From assembly GCF_033842475.1 (NCBI RefSeq), contig NZ_JAWXYB010000006.1, positions 1 through 60,455 on the forward strand: a DNA stretch of 60,455 nucleotides, in the 5' to 3' direction. How positions within the stretch are numbered: the stretch's first letter is position 1; each line of letters opens with the position of its first letter. The notes beneath the pieces are model-generated. The model ran no database searches and was not told the origin of the DNA. It saw only the letters and a list, made by a program, of their open reading frames with translations. Source of the stretch: Acidiphilium acidophilum (GTDB taxonomy: Bacteria > Pseudomonadota > Alphaproteobacteria > Acetobacterales > Acetobacteraceae). The position numbers and the translations under genes were made by a program. Below, piece after piece: positions 24,790 through 33,765 of this stretch.

Positions 24790-26735
24790 TGGCAATGTCT
24801 CGCAACACGAATCATCGCTTGAGAACAGCGAGTGCAGCGGCACTCGCTGTTCTCTTTACCGTCATCGCTTACGGTTTTTTTGCCAGTCATTGGATAGCCG
24901 GGGCGCTGGGCTATGTTCCCGCTCTCGGACGGCCGTTAACCGGCCATCTCTACCCGCCCTTTGCGTGGATTGTATGGTCCTTCAAATATTATCAAGCGGA
25001 CCCGCCTGTTTTCGCTCACGCTTATTGGATTTTTGTCGTCATAACCGTTTTTGTGCTCGGAATTGCTGTGATTACCCTCGGTCTCACGACCCGTAAATTA
25101 AAAGTCGTTCCAAATGTTCACGGCTCGGCGCGGTTCATGGAAACGACGGAAGAAATTCGCGACGCTGGGCTTCTACCTGACACCGGCGTCCTATTGGCCG
25201 TTTGGGAAGAAAAAAAGGGTAAATTCATCCCAACAGTAGAAACGCATTACATCCGGCACGCGCAGATCGAACATATTCAACTGTTCGGGCCTCCCGGCTC
25301 CGGGAAAGGCGCTGCATTCGTCTATAATGCGATCAATACCTGGGATTCGTCCATGGTTGTGCTCGATCGCAAGGGTGATCTTCATACGATGGCGAGTGGT
25401 TCCTTGAAAAAACGAGGATACCGGGTTCTGCGCTGGTCGCCGCTTGAGCAGAACACGATCGGGATAAATATCATCGACACAATACGAGTTGGAACACCAT
25501 ACGAAACCGGCGACACAGTAAATTTCGCAAAGTCTTTTATCCCGCCAAATACAAAAAGTGACAATTCATTTTTTTCAGAAGCAGCAGCCGATTTAGTGGC
25601 CGGCGTGGTTCTTTATACAATTTACAAGATAAGAAAAGAAAAGAATAGACAAGCGACATTGGCTGATGTGGTTGACTTGTTCGGTTCGGCGACGACTACC
25701 ACGGCGGATTTATATAAAGCGATGAACGACAACAAACTTGGTCCTAATAACGAACCGCACAAGTGGATTGCCGACAAAGGGGCAATGGCGATCAAGGGTG
25801 CCAAGTCCGAACGAACGGACGCCAACATTTTTCAAACAGCATATCAAAAATTGTCACCGGCCACTGACCCACTCGTGCAGGCGGCGACCGCCAACAGCCA
25901 TTTTCAACTCGATGATCTGATGAATGGACCTAAAAAGATTGCATTGTTCCTGATATTGCCGCCGAGTGAAGCTAATTTGGCTCGGTTGAGTAGCCTATTT
26001 ACAACAATATTATCCATGATGGTCGATATTCCGACGCGAAAAACAATCAACCCAAAGGCCGGGAAAACAGAAATTCCCCATGACCGGCCTTTAATGCTAC
26101 TGCTCGACGAAATCGGGAATGTCGGCCGAATAGACGCCTTACCAAATGCGCTAACCCAACTTAGACAATATGGTGTTAAGGTAATCGGAATCTGGCAAAC
26201 TATCACCCAAATCAATAAACTATATGGCGAAGATAACCCGATAATGGGCGCAAGCGAAATTCAAATGAGCTTTGCGCCTAATGATGAAGATACTGCGAAA
26301 TGGTTATCTTGGCGGCTTGGTACCGCCACACTCGAAATCGACAATATTCAGTTGAGCGGCCATCGTTTTGGAATGGGTATGCACCAAGCAAATGAGGGCA
26401 TTCAATATATCAAGCGACCGCTGATGACAGACGACGAGACCATGCGGCTGCCTGGCCCAAAGAAAGACAAGAACAACATGATCACGTCACCGGGCGAAAT
26501 TCTTATTATGAAGCGGGGTCTTGATAATATAAGAGCGCAGCAGGCCCTATGGTGGGATATCAAGGAGATCTCCGACAACGCGCAAATCGAGCCGGTCCAC
26601 ACCGCCGATTCCGACGCCACGGATCTGCCATCTGAACAGCAGGATACCGGCGCGAGCAGCGGTCCCGGATATGTTGCACCGGTCGCAAGTGGGCGTCGCC
26701 GCTTCCCAACACAGCCGGGACCAAAAACGGCGTGA
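24789..26735 (+). CDS. traG: TraG/VirD4 coupling protein
   Basis: A 648-residue type IV coupling protein. Two N-terminal membrane helices (about 13-35 and 80-100), then GPPGSGKGA (Walker A, 167-175) and LMLLLDEIGNVGRID (Walker B), matching TraG of IncP/Ti plasmids. It links the relaxosome to the Trb channel at the inner membrane. The ATG overlaps the traI stop (TGATG). Codon third positions from about 25500 to 26450 are visibly more AT-rich than those of the neighbours, possibly a different history for this segment. Confidence 0.95.
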   Translation: MAMSRNTNHRLRTASAAALAVLFTVIAYGFFASHWIAGALGYVPALGRPLTGHLYPPFAWIVWSFKYYQADPPVFAHAYWIFVVITVFVLGIAVITLGLTTRKLKVVPNVHGSARFMETTEEIRDAGLLPDTGVLLAVWEEKKGKFIPTVETHYIRHAQIEHIQLFGPPGSGKGAAFVYNAINTWDSSMVVLDRKGDLHTMASGSLKKRGYRVLRWSPLEQNTIGINIIDTIRVGTPYETGDTVNFAKSFIPPNTKSDNSFFSEAAADLVAGVVLYTIYKIRKEKNRQATLADVVDLFGSATTTTADLYKAMNDNKLGPNNEPHKWIADKGAMAIKGAKSERTDANIFQTAYQKLSPATDPLVQAATANSHFQLDDLMNGPKKIALFLILPPSEANLARLSSLFTTILSMMVDIPTRKTINPKAGKTEIPHDRPLMLLLDEIGNVGRIDALPNALTQLRQYGVKVIGIWQTITQINKLYGEDNPIMGASEIQMSFAPNDEDTAKWLSWRLGTATLEIDNIQLSGHRFGMGMHQANEGIQYIKRPLMTDDETMRLPGPKKDKNNMITSPGEILIMKRGLDNIRAQQALWWDIKEISDNAQIEPVHTADSDATDLPSEQQDTGASSGPGYVAPVASGRRRFPTQPGPKTA

Positions 26736-27265
26736 ACGCGCGCCGGACAGGCATCATCACCCTCCTTCTTGGAGCTGGCATCATCGCGATAGCCAGCGCC
26801 AAGCCTGTCATGCTCAATACCACCAGCTCGGAGCCTGAGGGCCTTTATGTTGTGGTTGAAAGGCAACCAGCTCGGGTTACACGCGGCGTTTATGTTTCAG
26901 CGTGCCCGCCGATGTCTGCCGTCATCCATCTTGGCGTCATCCGCCATTATCTCGCCGCTGGCACATGCCCTGACGGGACGGTGCCAGTGCTCAAACAGGT
27001 TGAAGCCGTCGCCGGTGATCGCATCGAATTTTCCGCGGCAGGCTTTGTGGTAGATGGACGGCTTTTACCGAATACTGCCCCGGTCGGCCGCGACCCTCAC
27101 GGGCGGCCTTTGCCGCATTACCCTTTTGGCACTTACACTGTAGCACCTAACCAGGTGTGGTTGCTCTCGACATTCTCTCCCTTGAGTTTTGATGGCCGTT
27201 ACTTTGGACCGATCCCGGCGGCCGATATCCAGGCCATCGTGCGGCCACTTTGGACAGAACAATGA
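26732..27265 (+). CDS. traF: TraF pilin-processing peptidase
   Basis: A 177-residue S26-family peptidase-like protein with GTG start 26732 overlapping the traG stop. An N-terminal membrane helix (5-24) is followed by NTTSSEPEGLYVVV containing the nucleophile Ser region, and VLKQVEAVAGDRIEF containing the general-base Lys. IncP TraF trims and cyclises the TrbC pilin in the inner membrane; TrbC is encoded far away in the trb operon here. Confidence 0.92.
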   Translation: MNARRTGIITLLLGAGIIAIASAKPVMLNTTSSEPEGLYVVVERQPARVTRGVYVSACPPMSAVIHLGVIRHYLAAGTCPDGTVPVLKQVEAVAGDRIEFSAAGFVVDGRLLPNTAPVGRDPHGRPLPHYPFGTYTVAPNQVWLLSTFSPLSFDGRYFGPIPAADIQAIVRPLWTEQ

Positions 27266-27837
27266 TCGCAGCTTATGCCACTTGCGCCCCCTTTATCGCC
27301 CCCCCAACCTTGGCGGCTGTTATTCAGGTGGAGAGTGGTGGTGATCCGCTCGCTCTCAATGTGAACGGTATCGGTCGATTTAAGCCGACTTCGCGCGCCG
27401 ACGCCGAAGCGATTGCAAAGCATTTCATCTCCCGTGGCCGGCGCGTCGATATCGGACTCATGCAGGTCGATAGCACCAATCTTGCGGGCATGGGCTATTC
27501 GGTCAACGCCATGCTTGACCCCTGCACGAATATCCAGGCTGGCGCGAAAATTTTATCCGAGGACTATCAAACCGCCCTCAGCGCAGGTCAGCACGGACAG
27601 CAGGCATTGGCCGCGGCCTTGTCCGCCTACAACACCGGCAGCCTCACGGCAGGCTTCCAGAACGGATATGTCGCCCGATACCATCTGACGGTCCGCCTGC
27701 CTGTCATACCGGCGGCAGCGCCGATGACCGTCTATCAAAACGCCAGTGTCGCGCCTCACCCCTCCCCGGCTTCTACCGTCAAAGCCGGACCTACCGCAGC
27801 ACCACCCATGACGGTCTATCGAAAGGACGATTCATGA
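27262..27837 (+). CDS. VirB1/TrbN-like lytic transglycosylase
   Basis: Encodes 191 residues. Soluble lytic-transglycosylase fold: QVESGGDPLALNVNG with catalytic Glu24, GLMQVDSTN and SAYNTGS motifs. A proline-rich C-terminal tail follows. It would open peptidoglycan for the transfer channel. ATG 27262 overlaps the traF stop, and no classical signal peptide is seen. This gene sits in the tra operon; a second transglycosylase belongs to the pil cluster. Confidence 0.9.
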   Translation: MIAAYATCAPFIAPPTLAAVIQVESGGDPLALNVNGIGRFKPTSRADAEAIAKHFISRGRRVDIGLMQVDSTNLAGMGYSVNAMLDPCTNIQAGAKILSEDYQTALSAGQHGQQALAAALSAYNTGSLTAGFQNGYVARYHLTVRLPVIPAAAPMTVYQNASVAPHPSPASTVKAGPTAAPPMTVYRKDDS

Positions 27838-28010
27838 ACCCGCCGCGCCAGATCCGTTCAACCGACCCCGCCGACATCATGCGGCCGGGATTTGTGGTCG
27901 AGATCGATCACGATCTTGCTGATGAACTCGGTGCCTTTGTCGAGGACGCCATCTCCCTTGAGGACGCTATCGAGTCCGATATTGATGTGGAGGAACCCGC
28001 CAATGGCTAG
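27834..28010 (+). CDS. Small acidic protein in tra operon
   Basis: Encodes 58 residues (MNPPRQIRSTDPADIM... ending VEEPANG), very acidic in its second half (DLADELGAFVEDAISLEDAI). ATG 27834 overlaps the preceding stop, and the traC start lies inside its 3' end (28003), so it is translationally coupled on both sides. That placement supports a real gene. It might be a DNA-mimic or chaperone-like factor, but there is no direct evidence. Confidence 0.6.
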   Translation: MNPPRQIRSTDPADIMRPGFVVEIDHDLADELGAFVEDAISLEDAIESDIDVEEPANG

Positions 28011-30639
28011 TAATGACTATGCTCAAAAAGTCGCTGCGGTCCTCATCGAACAACTGAAACAAGGGACCGCGCCATGGACTAAGCCCTGGCAACCAGGCGC
28101 AGATCGCAGCCTGCCCTACAATGGTTCTACAGGCGTTCCCTATAAGGGTGCAAACTCGCTCTACCTGTATGCCGTAGGGCAACTACGCGGCTATGACGAC
28201 AATCGCTGGATGACCTATGTGCAGGCGGAAAAACTTGGCGCTCAGGTCCGCCGTGGTGAGACCAGCACGCAAATCCAGTTTTGGCAGTGGTCGAGCCGCG
28301 TTGCGATGACCGATGATGCCGGGCAGCCACTCAAGAACGATAAGGGCGAGCCGCTTTACCAAATCATCCAGCACGACAAACCCCTTATTCGCGCTGCCAA
28401 TGTTTTTAACGCCGCTCAGATCGATGGTTTGCCACCCGCCGAGGTAAGGCCCGTGCCGCCCATTGAGGAACGCCACGAGCGCGCAGCACGATTGCTTGAG
28501 GCATCACAGGCCATCATCCGCGAAGTGTCCGGCGACCGCGCCTATTACAGCCTCACGACCGACGAAATCACGATCCCTGATCGTCGGCAGTTCGTGGCAC
28601 CGGACGGCACCGCGGCCCTGGACGGATTTTTTGCAACCGCCCTGCACGAGCTGGGGCATTGGACCGGCCATCCCGATCGCTTGAATCGCGATATGGCACA
28701 TCCGTTTGGCTCTGAGGCTTATGCCCGCGAAGAACTGCGGGCGGAAATCGCGAGCCTGATGTTAGGTGAAGAACTCGGTATCGGTCACGATCCAGGGCAG
28801 CACGCAGCTTATGTCGGCTCTTGGATCAAGGCGCTTGAAAACGATCCGCAGGAGATTTTTCGCGCGTCCACGGCTGCACAAAACATCATGAATTATGTTC
28901 TCGGCTTCGAGAAGGCGCGCGAGATCACGACTGATGAAGCGGTCGAAGCGGAGACGACAAAGCCAGTGCGCAGCACCGCGCGCCAGCCTGACCTTCTTGA
29001 GCAGCAGGAGACAGAAATGGCAAACAACAAGCGCCGGTATCTCGCCGTTCCCTATGCCGAGAAGAACCAAGCCCGCGAGCTGGGCGCACGTTGGGACAAA
29101 ACAGCCAAGGCGTGGTGGATCGGCGCATCTGTTGATCCCGCGCCATTCTCACGCTGGATAGAAGGCGCCAGCAGCATCACCACGGCGGCGACAGCAGACC
29201 CGCAGACGGCTTTCGCCGACGCCTTGCGGGCCGCAGGGCTCAAGCTGCCAGGAGCACCCGTGATGGACGGCACGATCCACCGCGTCGCCGTAGACGGAGA
29301 TCACGGCGCGCAGCGTAGCGGCGCCTATGTCGGCTATCTCGATGGCCGACCGGCTGGGGTGATCCAAAACTTCAAGACCGGCGCAAAAATCAACTGGAAA
29401 TCCGACCTTGATGCGCCGATGGATAAGGATGCGGCCGCGAGGCTTGCCGTCGAAGCCGCGCAGCGCCGCCAAGAGCGAGACCAGGCCCTCCGCGTCGAAC
29501 AAGCCGAAGCCGCGAACAAGGCTGTGGCACAGCTCCGGGATGCCCAGGCCGTCACCGAGCACGAATATCTCTCCCGTAAAGGGATTGATGCCAATGGCGT
29601 GAAGCAGGACGCGATCGGACGCCTCATGGTTCCCATTGCCGACTATGAGGGCAAGATTGCCTCGCTACAGACGATCGACGCCGACGGCACCAAAGGCTTC
29701 ATGAAGGGGGGTAAAATCGCCGGCGGCCAATTCATGATCGGCGACAACGATCCGACCAAGCCGCTCTACATCGCCGAGGGCTTCGCCACCGGAGCGACCA
29801 TCCACCAGATGACCGGAGAAGCCGTCTCCGTCGCGTTCAATGCCAGCAACCTCTTGCCGGTTGCCGAAGCGGCCAGAGAGAAATGGCCGGAACGGACGAT
29901 CATAATCGTCGGAGACAATGACGAGGCATTGACCCGCAAGACCTTCCCTGATGGGAGACCCATGCCAAACATTGGCGTTGAGAAGGCCGAGGCCGCTGGT
30001 CGAGCGATTGGCGCGGCCGTCGTCATTCCACCGGCCGGGCCGGGCGGTCAGTCCGCTGATTGGAATGACCATCGGCAAACCGTCGGCCAAGACCAAGCAA
30101 TGCGGGATTTCAAGGAACGCCAGACAATAGCAATGATCGAGTTGAGGGTTGACCGAGAGATCGAACGTGAATCCGAAATGGCAGCACTAGGACGCAATCC
30201 AGATGATGCGACCCGCGACACGACACGGGATCTTGTGCAGGCATATGCTTCCGGCATTCTCTCTGACCGTGCCGACGCCGCCGGAGAACGTAGCGATCTT
30301 GACATTAAATATGAAACGCTAGCGCAAGAACGCGAGGAACGGTTTCAGCAGGATATCCTTATGGTGCCGGCAAGAGTGGCAGAGATCACAAAAACACTTA
30401 CTGAGACACATGCGGATGATCCCTATTGGTCCACCGCGCGCATAGAAGCCGAAGCCACACGGCTGGCAGGTTTGGAGCCCCGCACAAACTTCATGAGATC
30501 ATGGAAGGCCGAACAGCAGATGCGCATGGAAGAGGACAGGGACTATCGCCGCGACTTTAACCGCACCGCCGAAGAAGAGCGCCGAGGCGCGCAAGAGGAT
30601 TATGTGGATTCGACGAGCGGAGATGAACTAGAAATGTGA
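28003..30639 (+). CDS. traC: TraC-like ArdC/TOPRIM primase protein
   Basis: An 878-residue multidomain protein. Residues 1-140 form the ArdC single-strand-binding domain (GTAPWTKPWQPGA, YKGANSLYLY). HELGH (215-219) begins a zincin-like metallopeptidase part. A DUF5710 segment follows (YLAVPYAEKNQARELGARWD, about 347-366). A TOPRIM primase-like region (about 515-700) has LYIAEGFATGATI and IIIVGDNDEA. The tail is charged. Homologous proteins are exported with the DNA, protect it from restriction and prime the complementary strand. Start ATG 28003 follows GGAGG. Confidence 0.9.
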   Translation: MASNDYAQKVAAVLIEQLKQGTAPWTKPWQPGADRSLPYNGSTGVPYKGANSLYLYAVGQLRGYDDNRWMTYVQAEKLGAQVRRGETSTQIQFWQWSSRVAMTDDAGQPLKNDKGEPLYQIIQHDKPLIRAANVFNAAQIDGLPPAEVRPVPPIEERHERAARLLEASQAIIREVSGDRAYYSLTTDEITIPDRRQFVAPDGTAALDGFFATALHELGHWTGHPDRLNRDMAHPFGSEAYAREELRAEIASLMLGEELGIGHDPGQHAAYVGSWIKALENDPQEIFRASTAAQNIMNYVLGFEKAREITTDEAVEAETTKPVRSTARQPDLLEQQETEMANNKRRYLAVPYAEKNQARELGARWDKTAKAWWIGASVDPAPFSRWIEGASSITTAATADPQTAFADALRAAGLKLPGAPVMDGTIHRVAVDGDHGAQRSGAYVGYLDGRPAGVIQNFKTGAKINWKSDLDAPMDKDAAARLAVEAAQRRQERDQALRVEQAEAANKAVAQLRDAQAVTEHEYLSRKGIDANGVKQDAIGRLMVPIADYEGKIASLQTIDADGTKGFMKGGKIAGGQFMIGDNDPTKPLYIAEGFATGATIHQMTGEAVSVAFNASNLLPVAEAAREKWPERTIIIVGDNDEALTRKTFPDGRPMPNIGVEKAEAAGRAIGAAVVIPPAGPGGQSADWNDHRQTVGQDQAMRDFKERQTIAMIELRVDREIERESEMAALGRNPDDATRDTTRDLVQAYASGILSDRADAAGERSDLDIKYETLAQEREERFQQDILMVPARVAEITKTLTETHADDPYWSTARIEAEATRLAGLEPRTNFMRSWKAEQQMRMEEDRDYRRDFNRTAEEERRGAQEDYVDSTSGDELEM

Positions 30640-30854
30640 TCCCGTCGGCCAACCGCAAACCGGGAGCAGTCGGCTGGCGGCGTCTTACACACCAAATCGA
30701 TTAGATAATTGTTGGATGGATAACGACGATCTTTTGCCGGTTTATTCTCGGTGAGAATGACGGTTTTCCTTGTGTTTCCAGGTTCGTTATGGCATTATGT
30801 CTTTACGGCATTTTGCCTTTTCGGCATTTCTTTTGGGTGGAGGATTGATGTGTC
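30640..30854 (+). promoter_or_regulatory. Intergenic T-rich upstream region
   Basis: No gene seen. It contains ATTGTTGGATGGATAACG (about 30706-30724), similar to the oriT repeats, the CTTTTGCCGGTTT motif (30731-30743) shared with other promoters here, and GGCATTTTGCC / CGGCATTTCTTTT repeats near 30810-30835. GGAGG lies 12 nt before the next ATG. Likely promoter for the pair at 30855 and 31246. Confidence 0.4.
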
Positions 30855-31244
30855 ATGCGTGGCAAGAAGAAGATACTGGATGAGTTTGTGCTGTTCACCC
30901 TGGTCGAGCCGGTTTTCACGGTGCTGCTGGGGCTGGTCGGGGTCATCATCGCCATCGTGAGGTTGTCCTGGACGGTGCTGCTGGGCTTCCTGTTGATCGG
31001 CTGGATCAGTGAAACGATCCTAGCTCTGATCGCATGGAACGAGCGGGGTTTGATCTTCTGGTTCTATTTCGGCGGAGTTTTCCTGGCTGGGCTCATCGCC
31101 AAGCGAATTGCCACCTTCCCGGTGAAGAAGGCGACCGAGTGGTTCCTGGCGGGTGGTTTCTCCCGGCGGCAGCGTGATGTGCCCTTTGCCGACGTGCCAG
31201 CCGATCGTCCGGTCATCCAGTTTGCTACAGGCCCGAAGGCGTAG
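30855..31244 (+). CDS. Membrane protein of unknown function
   Basis: Encodes 129 residues with about three membrane helices (15-37 VEPVFTVLLGLVGVIIAIV; 40-60; 67-84). The C-terminus is soluble (RRQRDVPFADVPADRPVIQF). The ATG is 12 nt after GGAGG, wider than usual. The next gene begins 1 bp after its stop. Position after traC suggests a transfer or surface role; family not recognised. Confidence 0.7.
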   Translation: MRGKKKILDEFVLFTLVEPVFTVLLGLVGVIIAIVRLSWTVLLGFLLIGWISETILALIAWNERGLIFWFYFGGVFLAGLIAKRIATFPVKKATEWFLAGGFSRRQRDVPFADVPADRPVIQFATGPKA

Positions 31245-31245
31245 G

Positions 31246-31875
31246 ATGCGCTATCGCTATCGACACCGCCAGCATCTACTCGTCCTCGCCGTGCTGCTAT
31301 TCGGCTTATATGTCCTACAACATCCCTGGATTGTTCAGGAGATTAAATCCAGCCTGGCAGACGGCCAGTTGCCCGCGATGGGTTTTAGCGGCGGTCCGGT
31401 CTTTGCTTCGATCGAAGCGCCGAACGGTGCGGTTTCCGGGCTGCCTAACCCTTCTCTGACGCCGGGGGCACTCAATAATGCCGTTACACCAAACGACCTC
31501 TACAGCACGGTTTGCCGGCGCGGGTGGACCCGCACGATCAGACCACCGGAAGATTATACCGAGCGGTTAAAGCGCGAGCAGATCCGGCAATATGGCTATC
31601 CTGATCGGCGCTTGGGCGCATATGAAGAAGATCACCTGATCAGCCTCGAACTCGGCGGCTCACCAACGTCGCCAGAAAATCTATGGCCCGAACCGCACCA
31701 AGCCGAAGGCGGGTGGGGAAGTTACGCCAAAGATAGGCTTGAAAATCGCCTCAATCACCTGGTTTGTGACCACCAGATTTCACTCTCGGCCGCGCAAACG
31801 ATGATCGCCACGAACTGGATCGCCGCCTATCAGCGATATATCGGCCCCACGCCTGATAATCGACCATCCTACTGA
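31246..31875 (+). CDS. Membrane-anchored HNH-like protein (putative)
   Basis: Encodes 209 residues. N-terminal signal anchor HLLVLAVLLFGLYVLQHPWI (about 9-28), a linker, then EEDHLISLELGGSPTSPENLWPEP (about 126-149), which resembles the core of HNH/His-Me nucleases (DHLIxLELGG...NLWP), and VCDHQISLSAAQTMIATNW. Paired cysteines (VCRRG and VCDH) fit a periplasmic fold. It could be a surface nuclease or a structural relative; catalytic competence is uncertain. A strong terminator follows. Confidence 0.6.
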   Translation: MRYRYRHRQHLLVLAVLLFGLYVLQHPWIVQEIKSSLADGQLPAMGFSGGPVFASIEAPNGAVSGLPNPSLTPGALNNAVTPNDLYSTVCRRGWTRTIRPPEDYTERLKREQIRQYGYPDRRLGAYEEDHLISLELGGSPTSPENLWPEPHQAEGGWGSYAKDRLENRLNHLVCDHQISLSAAQTMIATNWIAAYQRYIGPTPDNRPSY

Positions 31876-31901
31876 ATCCCCCTCTCTTGGCGTCACTCTC
31901 A

Positions 31902-31928
31902 GCCGGCACAGCGTGCCGGCGTTTTTTT
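31902..31928 (+). terminator. Rho-independent terminator
   Basis: GCCGGCAC (31902-31909), AGC loop, GTGCCGGC (31913-31920), then G and seven T. It closes the tra/31246 transcription unit. Confidence 0.9.
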
Positions 31929-31994
31929 GTCTTTGGCTTTACGCTACAATGAGCTGCCAGCCGCGCGACCGCCGGAGGCTCCACCAGGCAGGGT

Positions 31995-32330
31995 ATGATG
32001 GCGATCCGAGGGCAGATAGCAGACAAACGCCGAAAGCCACGGGCAACCCCGGAGCGGGCCGTGTTTGGCACCAATTTCAAGAAGGCGCGGGAAAAGCTCG
32101 GAATCAGCCAGCGTGAGGCAGCGCGGCGCTTGAAGGTCAATCAGCCGTTCATTAGCGCGGCCGAGACTGGCGCGGCTAATCTCACCATCGAGAGGATGGC
32201 ATTGCTGGCTCGATTTGTGGGGATGCCGCTCTTTGAGCTGTTGCGGCCGACAGCAATAGACGAGGGGATCGGCGACAATCCCCCCGGCGATGGCGCTGAT
32301 GGCGCCGACGCCGGGGGGGAAGTAAATTAG
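31995..32330 (+). CDS. XRE-family transcriptional regulator
   Basis: Encodes 111 residues. A Cro/C1-type helix-turn-helix lies at about 30-85 (FKKAREKLGISQREAARRLK followed by VNQPFISAAETG). The Asp/Gly-rich C-terminus is probably disordered. ATG 31995 follows AGGCAGGG; ATG 31998 is an alternative. The 3' end overlaps the convergent barrel gene by 4 bp. Its target is unknown. Confidence 0.85.
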   Translation: MMAIRGQIADKRRKPRATPERAVFGTNFKKAREKLGISQREAARRLKVNQPFISAAETGAANLTIERMALLARFVGMPLFELLRPTAIDEGIGDNPPGDGADGADAGGEVN

Positions 32331-33001
32331 AATCGGTAGGCGACGCCGAATGTGACCACCGGCCACCAGTTCAAGAAATTCAGCTTCGAGTTTACGGAAC
32401 GCTGGGCAGCGGCGACATCGGCCGCGAGCTGGGGGTTGCTGGCCGCGCCGGTTGCACTCAGGCGCACTTGCGGGTTGCCTTCATACATTGCCCCGGCATT
32501 GGCCAGGAACGTCCAGCGGCCGCCATCGAAAGGGTTGCCCCAGCCCACACCAACATAGGGTGCAACCTGGCTGAAATGCGTCTTACCGCTCATCGAGCCA
32601 ACCTGCGAGGCGGTATAGCGATTGCCGTTGATCGTGTAGATCCCGCCCGCATCCGGGGTTGCCGTCGCCGACACCTGGTTTTGATTGATATAGACGCCGG
32701 CATTGAGCGAGAAATTACCGTGGAACGGATACCAGGCCAGAACGATAGGAATCGCGCCAAGACGAAGGTGCGAACTGAAATTCGCATTGTCGGCCGTAAA
32801 ATGGAAATTATGCCCAAACCTGGACAGGCCGATATTGAGGTTCAGCGTGTGCGGAACGAGCTGGGTTGAAATTCCCCCGCCGATCCCTTCCGTGCCGACG
32901 CCGAGGTTTACCGCCACGGGCGGCATCGTGACAGCGGCATGGGCGAGCCCAGGGCCAGCGAGGGCCGTGGATAGAGCGAGAATGGAAAGCGCCTTCTTCA
33001 T
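32327..33001 (-). CDS. Outer-membrane beta-barrel protein
   Basis: Encodes 224 residues: a signal peptide with AHA-A cleavage site at about 23, alternating-hydrophobicity strands rich in Gly/Asn/aromatics (NLNIGLSRFGHNFHFTADN, YVGVGWGNPFDGGRWTFLAN) and a terminal aromatic FGVAYRF barrel signature. It resembles OmpW/porin-like single-chain barrels. It is transcribed in the same direction as the pil genes but 72 bp beyond the transglycosylase, with its own AGGAGATG site. It may aid surface exposure of the pilus or act as an entry or stabilisation factor. Confidence 0.8.
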   Translation of the reverse strand: MKKALSILALSTALAGPGLAHAAVTMPPVAVNLGVGTEGIGGGISTQLVPHTLNLNIGLSRFGHNFHFTADNANFSSHLRLGAIPIVLAWYPFHGNFSLNAGVYINQNQVSATATPDAGGIYTINGNRYTASQVGSMSGKTHFSQVAPYVGVGWGNPFDGGRWTFLANAGAMYEGNPQVRLSATGAASNPQLAADVAAAQRSVNSKLNFLNWWPVVTFGVAYRF

Positions 33002-33072
33002 GAAACATCTCCTGTTGCGAGCGGTGAAACCGCATTCAGGAATAGCACTTCATGATGATACTCTCAAGCCTA

Positions 33073-33762
33073 TCATTTTAGATTATTCCAGACCATACGG
33101 GCGTATTTCGTGTTCCATTTCGGCGTATGCGAGTTGTAGTCACCGACATGCTGCCAGTATTGCACAGGATCGTGCGGGTCTGCCCCCGTCATCGCCTGCG
33201 CCAGAATCCATGCCCCCAACGACACGTTCAGACAGCCGTTATTGATCACCATGGAGCGCGTAATTCCCGACCGCGCCAAAGTGGGCAGCCAGGTCGAATT
33301 GATCTGTGCTGGCCCCATGTCGTAGCTGCCATTGGAGTTGCGATGGATTTGACCGACCGTGCCGCCTTCGGTGCGCAACACAGCGGAAAACAAGGCGACC
33401 GGCAGGTGGTAGAACCGCGCCGCGCCTTCTATACAGGCCGGCGTCACCGCGTCAGGCCGGTCGATCGCTTGAGCACTGGCGGGCAGCACCGGCGAGGGCG
33501 GCGCGGAAGGTGCTGGCGCCTTTAGACCTGATTGCATTTGGTCGAACGCCATGATCCATGCGCCGGCTTCGATGTTTGTGCAGCGATCATGAATGACCTT
33601 GTTTGGCGTGAATCCAACCCGGCCAAGAATGGCGAGCCAGGCCGCCGGGATGTGCATCGGACCGACCCCGCCCGCGCTGGCAGGGCGTGATATCACCGCC
33701 TCGATCGCAGGCACGGTGACACCATAATGCGATGCGGCGACCCCGGCACACGACAGAGCCAT
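33073..33762 (-). CDS. pilT: PilT-type lytic transglycosylase, tandem domains
   Basis: Encodes 229 residues with two related halves. The C-terminal half is a complete GH23-like domain: ALFSAVLRTEGG (Glu132), YDMGPAQINSTWLPTL, CLNVSLGAWIL. The N-terminal half has matching VGPMHIPAAWLAIL and CTNIEAGAWIM but reads AVISRPAS where the catalytic Glu should be, so it is probably inactive. No signal peptide is obvious. In IncI1-type pil operons pilT encodes this enzyme. It is the last gene of the pil train, 3 bp after the methyltransferase stop. Confidence 0.82.
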   Translation of the reverse strand: MALSCAGVAASHYGVTVPAIEAVISRPASAGGVGPMHIPAAWLAILGRVGFTPNKVIHDRCTNIEAGAWIMAFDQMQSGLKAPAPSAPPSPVLPASAQAIDRPDAVTPACIEGAARFYHLPVALFSAVLRTEGGTVGQIHRNSNGSYDMGPAQINSTWLPTLARSGITRSMVINNGCLNVSLGAWILAQAMTGADPHDPVQYWQHVGDYNSHTPKWNTKYARMVWNNLK

Positions 33763-33765
33763 CGG

